Shown piece by piece: positions 57,101 through 64,000 of a stretch of 64,000 bases of DNA. The position numbers and the translations under genes were made by a program. Position 1 is the stretch's first letter; every line of letters starts with the position of its first letter. Origin of the DNA: Marinobacter pelagius (GTDB lineage Bacteria > Pseudomonadota > Gammaproteobacteria > Pseudomonadales > Oleiphilaceae); contig NZ_FOUR01000001.1 of the NCBI RefSeq assembly GCF_900114925.1, forward strand, positions 124,001 through 188,000, given 5' to 3'. The notes beneath the pieces are model-generated. The model ran no database searches, was not told the DNA's origin, and was given only the letters and a program-made list of their open reading frames with translations.

Positions 57101-58465
57101 GGCCTGGCGACAATCCAGCTCTGGCCACTCAACCCGGCGATATAAACTGACAATGCTGTCGTCGTACTCGTTGCGTAGAGGCAGAAGTTCACTTGTGCGA
57201 GGGTCAGCCCCTTTGAGAGGCACCGGCAGCTGACCAAATAGCAGATTGCGGGCCAAGGTTCTCAGGCCATGATCTGAAGTCTGAATACCCTCTATTGCGT
57301 TGGCATCCAAAACGTATTTCGCCACACGCCCTGAAGCATCTATCACGGCGTCGAACAGTTCACCAACCGCCGGCGGAGCTTTCCCTGACTGAGCGTAACT
57401 TTCTAAAACTGAATCGACATTGGCCATAATTACGTTAAACCAACCGAAGTTGGCACCGCTCATGGCATAGGCCGCCTCCACCAATCCCGGGGGGTAGTCA
57501 AAGCGCAAGCGGCTGTCGTCGCGCAGTTGAGACACGTAGTCGGACACATCCGCGAAAGCGTTGTGCTCCAACTCCACTAACTCAAAGCGACGGGCCGTAG
57601 ACTGAATTTCCCGAAGCTGCTGACCAAGCAATGGAGAACAAAGAGCCACATAGCGTAACCAAGGTAGTTTTCGGCGAGGGTCCTCTTCTTTGATAGCCTT
57701 ACCGATCAAACGGATCGCCTGGCCATCAAGTTGCGAAGCCTCATCACGCTCTAAGCCGAAAGTTGCTGCCTCGGCCACGGTTTCCAGTTCGTCCAGCACG
57801 ACCAACACGTACTTAATGCCGAACTGGCTCAAATAGTCATAGGCGTGCTGCACCAGGTTGGTCACCAACGTGTCGTGGTAGTAAAGATCCTCATCCGTGT
57901 GGCCCTCGTTCAACTCAAGCGCGGCAGCGAGTTGCTCATGGTCGAACCCCAGCGGTTCCAATCGCTTAAGGGATTGCCTTGCAATCTCACTTTGGATGGA
58001 GTGATCAAAGGCTTTGGTCGCCAAGGGCATCAGCGCTTTATAGAGCCCGTAACCAAACCAGTTGTCGGAGTTCTGGTAATCCGAAGCCACCTGCGAGTAA
58101 CGGATATAGAGGCTCAGGTATTCGTCACGTTTAACCTCGTCGTCAAACAATTTGGCCTGCACCAGGCCACCCTGCTTATCGCGAACATACCAGCCTTTAG
58201 AACAGTCATTAATTTGCGCCACTAGCTCATGGCCGAGGCGGGATTTACCCTTACCCCATTCGCCCTCTACGGCGAATACATGAGCAAAGTTGTCTTCCGC
58301 GTGGTCGACGGTTTTGATGAAGGTTCGGTAGCGATTGAAGAACGTGCTCTGTCCCACCAGGGGGTCCCGGGGCGGATAGTCCGAAACACCGGTAGCTGCC
58401 CAACGATGCTCCTTGAGTGCTTTCGTGGCATAAGCGGCCATGTTGGCCTCTTTCACTTCGTTCAT
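54164..58465 (-). CDS. Giant 1433-aa P-loop ATPase of the island system
   Basis: The largest gene in the window. Residues about 35-260 form a STAND/AAA-like ATPase: Walker A GEWGKGKS (68-75) and Walker B YVLVVLDELETV (219-230). The start includes PPRDPLVGQSTFF, typical just before an ORC/Cdc6-like P-loop. The rest is mostly helical with no family I recognise; residues about 1130-1330 are rich in charged helices and likely coiled-coil. No nuclease motif is obvious. Large P-loop proteins of this size act as sensors or DNA motors in BREX (BrxC/PglY) and other defence systems. It is the probable core of the complex. Confidence 0.88.
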   Translation of the reverse strand: MNEVKEANMAAYATKALKEHRWAATGVSDYPPRDPLVGQSTFFNRYRTFIKTVDHAEDNFAHVFAVEGEWGKGKSRLGHELVAQINDCSKGWYVRDKQGGLVQAKLFDDEVKRDEYLSLYIRYSQVASDYQNSDNWFGYGLYKALMPLATKAFDHSIQSEIARQSLKRLEPLGFDHEQLAAALELNEGHTDEDLYYHDTLVTNLVQHAYDYLSQFGIKYVLVVLDELETVAEAATFGLERDEASQLDGQAIRLIGKAIKEEDPRRKLPWLRYVALCSPLLGQQLREIQSTARRFELVELEHNAFADVSDYVSQLRDDSRLRFDYPPGLVEAAYAMSGANFGWFNVIMANVDSVLESYAQSGKAPPAVGELFDAVIDASGRVAKYVLDANAIEGIQTSDHGLRTLARNLLFGQLPVPLKGADPRTSELLPLRNEYDDSIVSLYRRVEWPELDCRQALVAAKFHRDKDEWFYPSVEQGLNLKALLQNLKTFAVAETDLPADGLLIPLQRSEFRQLVTLLYNHPAAEFAADALWSRFIGEEHKLEDDQGTHIGPSVAMLLRLDLRYRSQQHNSMIFRDPDFAAQHEKAMKEAGAAWSKNPLERAQSRLIGLFRLLDRQWQYNEPLYPNKEKLAIQMAPRGGGRGNVGGLQFCDGLKLHPKGQAWFAWVNNKNDLLKLHTLVAQRREAEGRIPVMAFTSSVAVNDWYVSQDDDETEQLKDDVLLYLLNTSEVDVLERIGIQQSYAGGLILKEEVFTTKFKARLNSIRDFAYQRIHQWRSRLNKRGLIAWPLRPTAKIGNDDRQLLFRVWKLLAVDHPKLGGLHGLTPEYGVDAEDVSSLFGRLTVSNKVAAQGYGRNEHAGLFRDLDQPADAQAGMPPFLAAIANPKQGEKWTLERAKQRWYWGYLWAANGLGEKNVFDDWMWWCSQLHLLKIEDGAATKPRFVPVPRSELQNSIDEAENWLTGTTDDSYPEVVKQLALVFGQGRIAELFSPAGKAPQGTETTEALDALKRARDTFDTLKLQEETLGGSLDECVAELPTILRRRSLILRELGNVYPHPLPTVTLDNTRNINLEDPHTPLYVRIERARLFAEQVQTWADTIRQRVDFLLREIESDPRSAPPFPRRLFTLSLQTISNILKGALDGSSATGTQKKEATGSSDTLLHYLRKLKLDKASERMERLAQEVGYDIHSGAVKSPDEINGYIFQTYRDFVDRYQKALESVKDIDSRIRRALDTLGSDLPNDYPKPDHPEGLLKLQNQLALVQDSFDDMDEQVDALRAHFVDQTHRGQFSAIKDAPDQLLKATQQQLGVLGGKLRGDYENVIARYRTEQLQKLNTELRPLINPLLSAFGEAPIEPVTEKDIEGYSLHDLAVESDLRNQGWQSRAESLLQGTGISFSRWCEVAQSLIDERQPQLSSREQAELVDKGILRVQITFGGKA

Positions 58466-58504
58466 CTTCGTTTCACTCCAAATTCAGCATGGTTGGCAGC
58501 GGTC

Positions 58505-59719
58505 TCAGGCAACACTGGCGTTACGGGCGGAGGCATGTGTTCTGCCCAACGAACGACGGTCACTACGCCATTGCTTTGCCTGACTCCGAATGGCCTGACG
58601 CAAAGATCGAGCATAGCGGTGAAAGCTAGGCTGCCCCTTTCGGCCGAAGCAGGCATCAGAAAAATCGGGGTGGATCTGGTAATAACCTTGCTCACCCGAG
58701 AGGCCCTCGACGTAACGCCAGACCTTCAGGTGGAGCAGCTGACCAATGACTTGAGCCAATCCGGCGTTAAACTCGATTTCGGTAACACCGGCGGGGAAAA
58801 TGTCCATATTGAGACTACTGAGGATCTTCCCTATAAACTCCCCCAGATGGCCACACAACAACTCGTCACCCTCATCACCGGCCACCAGCACCTGCACCTC
58901 AGAAGGGTTTTGCGGCGACTGCCCAGGCGGAAGTTCCAGTAACAGGCCACCCGAGCTCTCCACCTGCCAAACATTCTGTTCGTACAGGATCAGCGCCAGA
59001 AGGTAAGCCCAGGGATTGGCTAGCACCCACTCCAAGACCAATAGGCTCTGGTTTTTATCGCCAAGATGGTGGAGTTTGGTTGGCAATGGCCGCGAGCCCT
59101 CACCGCTCAGTACATATTGAAACTCGATAGCCTTATGGCCCGGGCGCTGGATTAACCGGCCTTTGCACCAATTGATATCTGGCCGAGAACCATCTTCTTT
59201 CACCTTATCGATCGCCGCCAAAGGTTGCTCCTGCCATTGGCGCATCCGGCTAGCAGCGGCCAGAATCCGGGTAAGACTTGGCGAAACCTGATTCTGCTCG
59301 GCGCTGGCACCCAGCAACTGGCGCTCAAGTGAAACGAACGGCGTCGGTTGAATGGTTGCTGTCTTCTGTTGCTCCAGGCGCGCCGCTACCCAAGCTGCAG
59401 CGCCGTCCAATTGACTGACCAACCGAATCAGCACCTGTGGGTCCGCCAGGGTACCCGCCTCTCGGCAGCGCGCAGCCATAATGGTGCACCATGCGTCACA
59501 CAAGGCCTCATCGGTCGCAAGCAATGCCGCTACCAGCTCTGAATCGCTATTAAGCTGCGCCCGAGCCAATAATAGGCGCTGGCTAATCACCCAGTTGTTT
59601 CCGTTTGCACAAGGATGAGCAAGCCCTGGCAGCATCCGATTCAATGCCTCACTGCCTGCTGGACATGAGCCTCTTTCCAACAATTGTCTTAGAGGTTTAA
59701 TCGCGATATCCAGCGGCAT
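58505..59719 (-). CDS. Unknown 404-aa island protein
   Basis: I do not recognise this family. The N-terminal half is helical and Leu/Ala-rich (ISQRLLLARAQLNSDSELVA, AAWVAARLEQQ); the second half contains beta strands and Pro/Gly turns (GGLLLELPPGQSP). The C-terminus is strongly basic (RSLRQAIRSQAKQWRSDRR), possibly contacting nucleic acid. It is 14 bp after hsdS and 39 bp before the giant ATPase, the largest gap inside the operon. Composition does not suggest a membrane protein. Confidence 0.75.
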   Translation of the reverse strand: MPLDIAIKPLRQLLERGSCPAGSEALNRMLPGLAHPCANGNNWVISQRLLLARAQLNSDSELVAALLATDEALCDAWCTIMAARCREAGTLADPQVLIRLVSQLDGAAAWVAARLEQQKTATIQPTPFVSLERQLLGASAEQNQVSPSLTRILAAASRMRQWQEQPLAAIDKVKEDGSRPDINWCKGRLIQRPGHKAIEFQYVLSGEGSRPLPTKLHHLGDKNQSLLVLEWVLANPWAYLLALILYEQNVWQVESSGGLLLELPPGQSPQNPSEVQVLVAGDEGDELLCGHLGEFIGKILSSLNMDIFPAGVTEIEFNAGLAQVIGQLLHLKVWRYVEGLSGEQGYYQIHPDFSDACFGRKGQPSFHRYARSLRQAIRSQAKQWRSDRRSLGRTHASARNASVA

Positions 59720-59733
59720 CTCAACGCTCCTTG

Positions 59734-61254
59734 TTATTCATCCGTTGATTGGCTTTGGGTCAATAGGTCGTAAAACTGGTCCAGATCGTGGAAGAGCGGC
59801 TCTCCACCATTGTCTATGCCTTTGTTGGTCAAGCGTGCCAATATGTCTCTGTCGAAGCCCTTTTCATCAACTTCCAAGGCTTTTTGGGCATCGATGAGGT
59901 GCTGCTCGGTTACCATTCCATCTATAAGCGCCTCCACCAGGAACTTGGCGGCTTGCACACAGGCCGTCGCGGTGAAATAAGCCTGCTGCGCCCGTTGGAG
60001 TTTCTCACCTAGTTCTTCTTGATTTTTCAGTATTGGCACGACCAAGTTGAGGACATCATGCCTATCAATGCGCGGGTGGGTTCCGCCAGTCGCCACTGGC
60101 CGAAGCTGTTTCAAAGCAAGCTCGGATTTCAGCAAACCGTAGAGGTACCAACCCGAGATATCGCCTTTCGGTTGAATACACATCAATTCCGTCGATCCGA
60201 CGGAACCAGCAAGGAAGGCAGGGATATATGAGACTTTATTTAGGTACGGACGAAGCTTAGCAATAACAGGCCCTTCCAGAAGTAACCGAGAGCTTCCTGA
60301 CACCTCCGCTTCGCCGACAGAGGTCGGTGATAGTTGACAAGAACCGGAGCTTATCGCGTCCAACCCTACATATACACTGTCCGAATCATAATCAGTTGTC
60401 GTTTGCCCCGAGACGTCTGCGATATCACCAAAAAGCACACCACCCAGGGCACTGACATACTTTTGTACGCGTAACCGCTCCTCATCAAAAGCGCCAGGAT
60501 TGAGCGTATAGGTGATATCCACTTTCTTTGCAACGCTGTATTTACGGCCTGTTCGACGATCCTCAAAAGCTTCGCCGAACTCCGATTTCAAAGCGTTTGA
60601 GAATTCTAGTTCCAGGCTTTTCGCCCAAGCCCTCAGCTGCTCAGCCTGACGAACTTTATCGCCAATGTATTTTTGCACCAGTGGATCAGGCTGATAGAGG
60701 GCGATCTGCTTGATGTGCTCGTTTGACAAGTTAAGCTGACCCGTAGATCCGGATATACCTGCCTCTAAAAGTCGCTCACCCCAATAGCTCCTCAGAAATG
60801 CTCCAACGTAGAAAGCATCAGCTTTACTAGCTCTCACAATAAAAAGATGGTCGTTGATATAAACATCACTATCACCTGTAAAGATGGACGCACGCCCGAT
60901 AGTTCCAGAACCCGAGCGCGTGATTACCACATCTCCATACTCAAGCTTCTGTCTACGAACTTCGCTCTCCGTTTTGGCGTCAATCATGTTGCAATCAGCT
61001 AGTTCAACAATTAGGCCCCGGGTGTTTTTAGGTTTGATGCAAGCTAAGCCTTCAGTCTCAACGTACCTGGGGGATTTACCCTGCCTGATTGGTGTTTCAC
61101 AAACAGATTGCAAACCCACATGATTTAACGATTGGACTCTATTCCTTGCCTCTGTAACTTCTGGGCGATAGGTTTGGGCAGTCAAGAAGTCTTCGAGCTC
61201 AGCGGTCGAAATGCGGTTGATATGGAATGTTTCGCGTAAAGTATCAACAGACAT
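59734..61254 (-). CDS. hsdS: Type I restriction-modification specificity subunit-like protein (HsdS)
   Basis: 506-aa protein with the HsdS plan: two target-recognition domains (about 40-200 and 265-430), each followed by a conserved helical spacer (KYIGDKVRQAEQLRAWAKSL; NQEELGEKLQRAQQAYFTA). Segments such as VVITRSGSGTIGRASIF and AKLRPYLNKVSYI are typical TRD strands. It selects the DNA sequence methylated by HsdM. Start codon overlaps the hsdM stop by one base (TAATG), so the two are made together. The recognition sequence cannot be read from the protein. Confidence 0.92.
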   Translation of the reverse strand: MSVDTLRETFHINRISTAELEDFLTAQTYRPEVTEARNRVQSLNHVGLQSVCETPIRQGKSPRYVETEGLACIKPKNTRGLIVELADCNMIDAKTESEVRRQKLEYGDVVITRSGSGTIGRASIFTGDSDVYINDHLFIVRASKADAFYVGAFLRSYWGERLLEAGISGSTGQLNLSNEHIKQIALYQPDPLVQKYIGDKVRQAEQLRAWAKSLELEFSNALKSEFGEAFEDRRTGRKYSVAKKVDITYTLNPGAFDEERLRVQKYVSALGGVLFGDIADVSGQTTTDYDSDSVYVGLDAISSGSCQLSPTSVGEAEVSGSSRLLLEGPVIAKLRPYLNKVSYIPAFLAGSVGSTELMCIQPKGDISGWYLYGLLKSELALKQLRPVATGGTHPRIDRHDVLNLVVPILKNQEELGEKLQRAQQAYFTATACVQAAKFLVEALIDGMVTEQHLIDAQKALEVDEKGFDRDILARLTNKGIDNGGEPLFHDLDQFYDLLTQSQSTDE

Positions 61255-63401
61255 TAATCACCCCGCTTATAGGCCCCAACGATCTTATCCAGATCGTTAG
61301 GCACACCGGCCGAATAATCTTCAACGTTATTCTTAACGACATACCCCAGTGTCTCAGCCACAGCCATAAACACATCGGTCTGGGGTTCGGGCAGGAATTG
61401 CTCCGGGTTATCGTCGCGAGCGTGTCGCTTTTGGAGGTAAAGAATAGATGTTTTAGCTCCCGTTCCAGAAAGCTTAAAGGTATCGGCGGGCAGCGAAATC
61501 ACTGCTTTAACAATCGCCTTACCTCCAACAAACTCGCCGGTTTTTTCGTCCTTCTTGCCCATAATATATTCGCGCACATAGCGGTCGCCGGAGTTACAGA
61601 GAATGCCGTCAGGCAACACGATCAGCAGCCGCCCTCCCGGTTTCAGCAACTGCAAGCAGCGGTCAATAAACAGCACAGCAGGGTCGATGGAGCCTCCCTT
61701 GACCTGTTGCCACTCGCCTTTTTTGTTGGGCTTGCTGCCCAACGCCAGGCCGGAGGTGGTTGGATAAAGCTCGTACTTGGGCTTTTTGCCTGTAGAGACA
61801 TTGCGGAGATCAGTCCGATAGCCTGCCCAGATTGGCTCTCCATTCTCGTCGGTATGGAGATCACCAATGTCTTCCCACACCATTTTGGTGTGGTCGTAAT
61901 ACGCGTTGTAGGACTCCGCTTTAAGCTCCGCATCTCGGAAACCGCCCAAAGTCTGCTCCATCATCTTTTCGTAATGGGCTTTGGACTCCTTGCCCCGCTT
62001 ATCCGATTTAAACTTGGGGGTTCCAAAGGGCGGGTTGGTGCAAATCAGGTTCATGCTGTTGGGCTTGAGTGCACGGGTGGTGAGCGAGTTATCGGTGTAG
62101 AAGATCTTCGCCTTTGGCGCGCCCTGAAGAGCCATATTGACCCGCGCCAGCATCACCATGCGAGGGGCTGAATCAGCCCCAACAAAGGCCTCATCACGCA
62201 TCTTTTGCTTCAGCGCTTGGCGGTCGGGATCAGCAAGGCCGCCCATGTTATCGATGACTGTGTCCAGGCGACTCAAGGCAACGGAGCCAAAGCCAAAGGA
62301 ACCGCAAGTAGGGTCGGCAAAGCGGAACTCACCAGCCACCAATTCTTCCACTGTTTTCTGATCTTTCTGAATGTCGTGGAAAGCAATCTCCAGCATCGCC
62401 TGCTTAACCGGATTAGGCGTCAGGTAGACACCCAAGCCACCCTTGGATTCGAAGTTGGCGCGCAGGAAAACATCGAAAACCCGCCCCAGCACATCGCCAG
62501 CAACATCGGCCAGCGTACCTCGGTCATCGAACACTTTGCCTTTAACCTTTTTGCCTTCGTTGGTTTTGACTGGGCCCAAATCCTGGATGGCCTCAAGCAA
62601 GAAGGCGTAGTTTTCAGGACGTTCCAAAAGCAGGTGGGTTTTCGCGTCAAAAATGGGGTTCTCGGAGCCGTCGTCGGTTACGACCCGATAGTCGGGGTGG
62701 CCTTTAAAGTGATCGAAAGCGGCCTGAATCTGAGCCACAGCGACCGCACCTTTATCCGCCACATAGTTGTAATCGAAAACGTCGCGGAAGGTCAGCTGTT
62801 GTCCGTCATAAGGAAAAGCAATATCAGGCTCATGGTGAACCCGGAAACTCTCCAGGAACAGAATCTTGGCCACTTCGACGATGATGTCGTTTTTATCGGA
62901 GACGCGATCCTTGACGGTTTGGTACACCTGCTCATGGAAAGCATCCAGCTTGTGCATCAGCCGGGTGTAGATTTGCATCGACCAACGAAGGGTGGAGTCT
63001 TTGTTCAGACGCTCATAATCCCGAATGATGTTGATGCTCGGCACTTCATCCACAGAGTGTGTGCCGTCTGTGCCATCAAGCCCAAACAGCGCATAGCACC
63101 GGCTGTTGCTGGGGTCACTCAGCTCTGTGAATACCGGCCATTCGTCACCCGCTATCGAGGCCAGCAGCTCGTAAGCTAATTCATCCAGTCGAGCCTCGTT
63201 GAAATACTCACCATGCCCCTCCTCCATGGCGATCAGAAGAATCCGTGGCGTCAGATTCCCTTCCACCTCTCCCCAGACCAGGCCAGCTGTCAGGAAGTCA
63301 TGATCACTCTCAAGGGCTTCAAATTTGGTGAACCCCCTACTACGGTAATTTTCACGCAACGCAGCGAAGCGCGTATTCAAATCATCGGTGTTGTCGGCCA
63401 T
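61254..63401 (-). CDS. hsdM: Type I-like DNA adenine methyltransferase (HsdM)
   Basis: 715-aa N6-adenine methyltransferase. The SAM motif I is FADPTCGSFGFGS (361-373, a variant of DPxxGxGGF), preceded by LGVYLTPNPVKQAM (the GxxxTP motif, about 323-336); the catalytic motif IV is NPPFGTPKF (456-464). It is larger than classical HsdM (about 530 aa), with a roughly 300-residue N-terminal region and a long insert after motif IV. It pairs with HsdS; no HsdR restriction subunit is in view. The likely role is to mark self DNA for the rest of the system. Confidence 0.94.
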   Translation of the reverse strand: MADNTDDLNTRFAALRENYRSRGFTKFEALESDHDFLTAGLVWGEVEGNLTPRILLIAMEEGHGEYFNEARLDELAYELLASIAGDEWPVFTELSDPSNSRCYALFGLDGTDGTHSVDEVPSINIIRDYERLNKDSTLRWSMQIYTRLMHKLDAFHEQVYQTVKDRVSDKNDIIVEVAKILFLESFRVHHEPDIAFPYDGQQLTFRDVFDYNYVADKGAVAVAQIQAAFDHFKGHPDYRVVTDDGSENPIFDAKTHLLLERPENYAFLLEAIQDLGPVKTNEGKKVKGKVFDDRGTLADVAGDVLGRVFDVFLRANFESKGGLGVYLTPNPVKQAMLEIAFHDIQKDQKTVEELVAGEFRFADPTCGSFGFGSVALSRLDTVIDNMGGLADPDRQALKQKMRDEAFVGADSAPRMVMLARVNMALQGAPKAKIFYTDNSLTTRALKPNSMNLICTNPPFGTPKFKSDKRGKESKAHYEKMMEQTLGGFRDAELKAESYNAYYDHTKMVWEDIGDLHTDENGEPIWAGYRTDLRNVSTGKKPKYELYPTTSGLALGSKPNKKGEWQQVKGGSIDPAVLFIDRCLQLLKPGGRLLIVLPDGILCNSGDRYVREYIMGKKDEKTGEFVGGKAIVKAVISLPADTFKLSGTGAKTSILYLQKRHARDDNPEQFLPEPQTDVFMAVAETLGYVVKNNVEDYSAGVPNDLDKIVGAYKRGD

Positions 63402-63430
63402 CGGTGTTAAATTCCTTGTGAATCAGAGTC

Positions 63431-63745
63431 TTATTCGGAAAGCGATTGGGATTCTAACGCCACCAGAAAAGGCTGGAGGGCTCTGATGTCTGCCGCATCA
63501 ATCGCGCCGCCTTGCTTGTACTGCTCCACCTTGCGCTTAGCTTCGCTTGTCGACACGACCAGAGGACCTGCCCGGCGCCCTTGGAACGCGAAATAGCAGT
63601 GAAACCCTTCCGGGCATCGCTCAACAGTGATTTCGGGAAAACCGTTAAAACCAAAATGATTAGTCTTCTGGTCTTCCAGCACTAACGCAGCCAGATACCC
63701 GGCCAGATCGCTGTAGGAAAAACCAAATTCGGTGTAGCTGCTCAT
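63431..63745 (-). CDS. Unknown 104-aa island protein
   Basis: Small soluble alpha/beta protein starting MSSYTEFGFSYSDLAGYLAA. A central beta stretch GFHCYFAFQGRR is followed by a charged helix (TSEAKRKVEQYKQ). No family recognised. The ATG at 63745 has a good SD (GGAGAG 6 bp upstream on the minus strand), better than an upstream in-frame ATG at 63784. It lies 29 bp before hsdM and 13 bp after the partial gene at the right edge. Confidence 0.7.
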   Translation of the reverse strand: MSSYTEFGFSYSDLAGYLAALVLEDQKTNHFGFNGFPEITVERCPEGFHCYFAFQGRRAGPLVVSTSEAKRKVEQYKQGGAIDAADIRALQPFLVALESQSLSE

Positions 63746-63758
63746 GCACTCTCCTTTT

Positions 63759-64000
63759 TCAATCGAGCTTAACCATCGGCCCAATCATTTTGAGGCGTGG
63801 GTGATCATCAATAGCGGCCTTCAACATAGGGTCGGTGGCGAGCAGGCCTGCTGGCAGTCGATTTTTTAATTGCGCCAATGGCAGCGGCTTGCCGTTGCTC
63901 TGGACAATTTTGGCAATCTCCTCTGAAAGGCTCGGTGCGCCCCTTGCGCCTGAGCTTTCCCGCCCAAAGCGTTCAACTCCATCGCGATCAGTTGTCCTTG
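63759..64000 (-). CDS. C-terminal part of unknown island protein (partial)
   Basis: About 80 codons are visible, running off the right edge on the minus strand, ending PMLKAAIDDHPRLKMIGPMV-KLD and a TGA at 63759-63761. The segment IAKIVQSNGKPLPLAQLKNR looks like the start of a winged helix. It does not resemble the end of HsdR. It is 13 bp before the 104-aa gene and in the same direction, so the operon continues beyond the window. I cannot name it. Confidence 0.65.
   Translation of the reverse strand, partial: RTTDRDGVERFGRESSGARGAPSLSEEIAKIVQSNGKPLPLAQLKNRLPAGLLATDPMLKAAIDDHPRLKMIGPMVKLD

Noticed and set aside
59734..63401. Ordinary type I restriction-modification locus.
   Set aside because: No HsdR is visible, and the genes sit in one tightly overlapping operon with ATPases, a nuclease and a kinase.

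Overview
The window is a piece of chromosome from a marine gammaproteobacterium, most probably Marinobacter or a close relative. The first three quarters are GC-rich. Gene order fimS/algZ-algR-hemC-hemD-hemX-hemY, and the neighbourhood rho, trxA, ppx, algQ, dsbB, ubiD, are familiar from Pseudomonas and its relatives. Genus assignment is an inference from gene content and style; no 16S gene is present.

Region by region. 1-5127: end of a sensor kinase, AlgR regulator and the haem-synthesis genes hemCDXY. 5149-5390: four tandem hairpin repeats. 5395-9388 (minus): ferredoxin-type reductase, ubiD, an inverted-repeat element, rho. 9759-12273 (plus): molybdopterin genes moaB-moeA-moaD-moaE. 12357-18242: trxA, ppx, an ABC-F ATPase, two small conserved proteins and an FKBP lipoprotein. 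18336-25598 (minus): algQ/rsd, dsbB, rmf, gshA, tex and a REC-GGDEF-EAL protein. 25736-29886: rep helicase, cytochrome c5, a small membrane protein and outer-membrane phospholipase A. 29944-32288: second inverted-repeat element, phosphomannomutase, bfr, bfd and a Fur-box candidate. 32347-40244 (minus): a dipeptide ABC transporter (dppABCDF) followed by a LysR regulator and the proline dipeptidase pepQ, which together look like a peptide uptake and cleavage unit. 40402-42096: lrgAB and yaeQ. 42278-47920 (plus): branched-chain 2-oxoacid dehydrogenase E1alpha, E1beta and E2, then directly a protein-kinase-like gene.

At 48022-48202 there is a truncated and then a complete tRNA-Arg(CCG). Right of it base composition drops visibly and a different kind of DNA begins: a single, tightly overlapping minus-strand operon of at least eleven genes that runs off the right edge. 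In transcription order it encodes an unknown protein (partial), a 104-aa protein, a type I-like adenine methyltransferase (HsdM), a specificity subunit (HsdS), an unknown 404-aa protein, a 1433-aa P-loop ATPase, an unknown 280-aa protein, a NurA-like nuclease, a HerA-like ATPase, a 190-aa protein and a Ser/Thr kinase with a helical-repeat tail. No HsdR is visible. I read this as a multi-gene, methylation-linked anti-phage system. In its mix of methyltransferase, ATPases, nuclease and kinase it resembles the published MADS (methylation-associated defence system), but the HerA-NurA pair, the gene number and several unrecognised proteins make it the most interesting part of the window.
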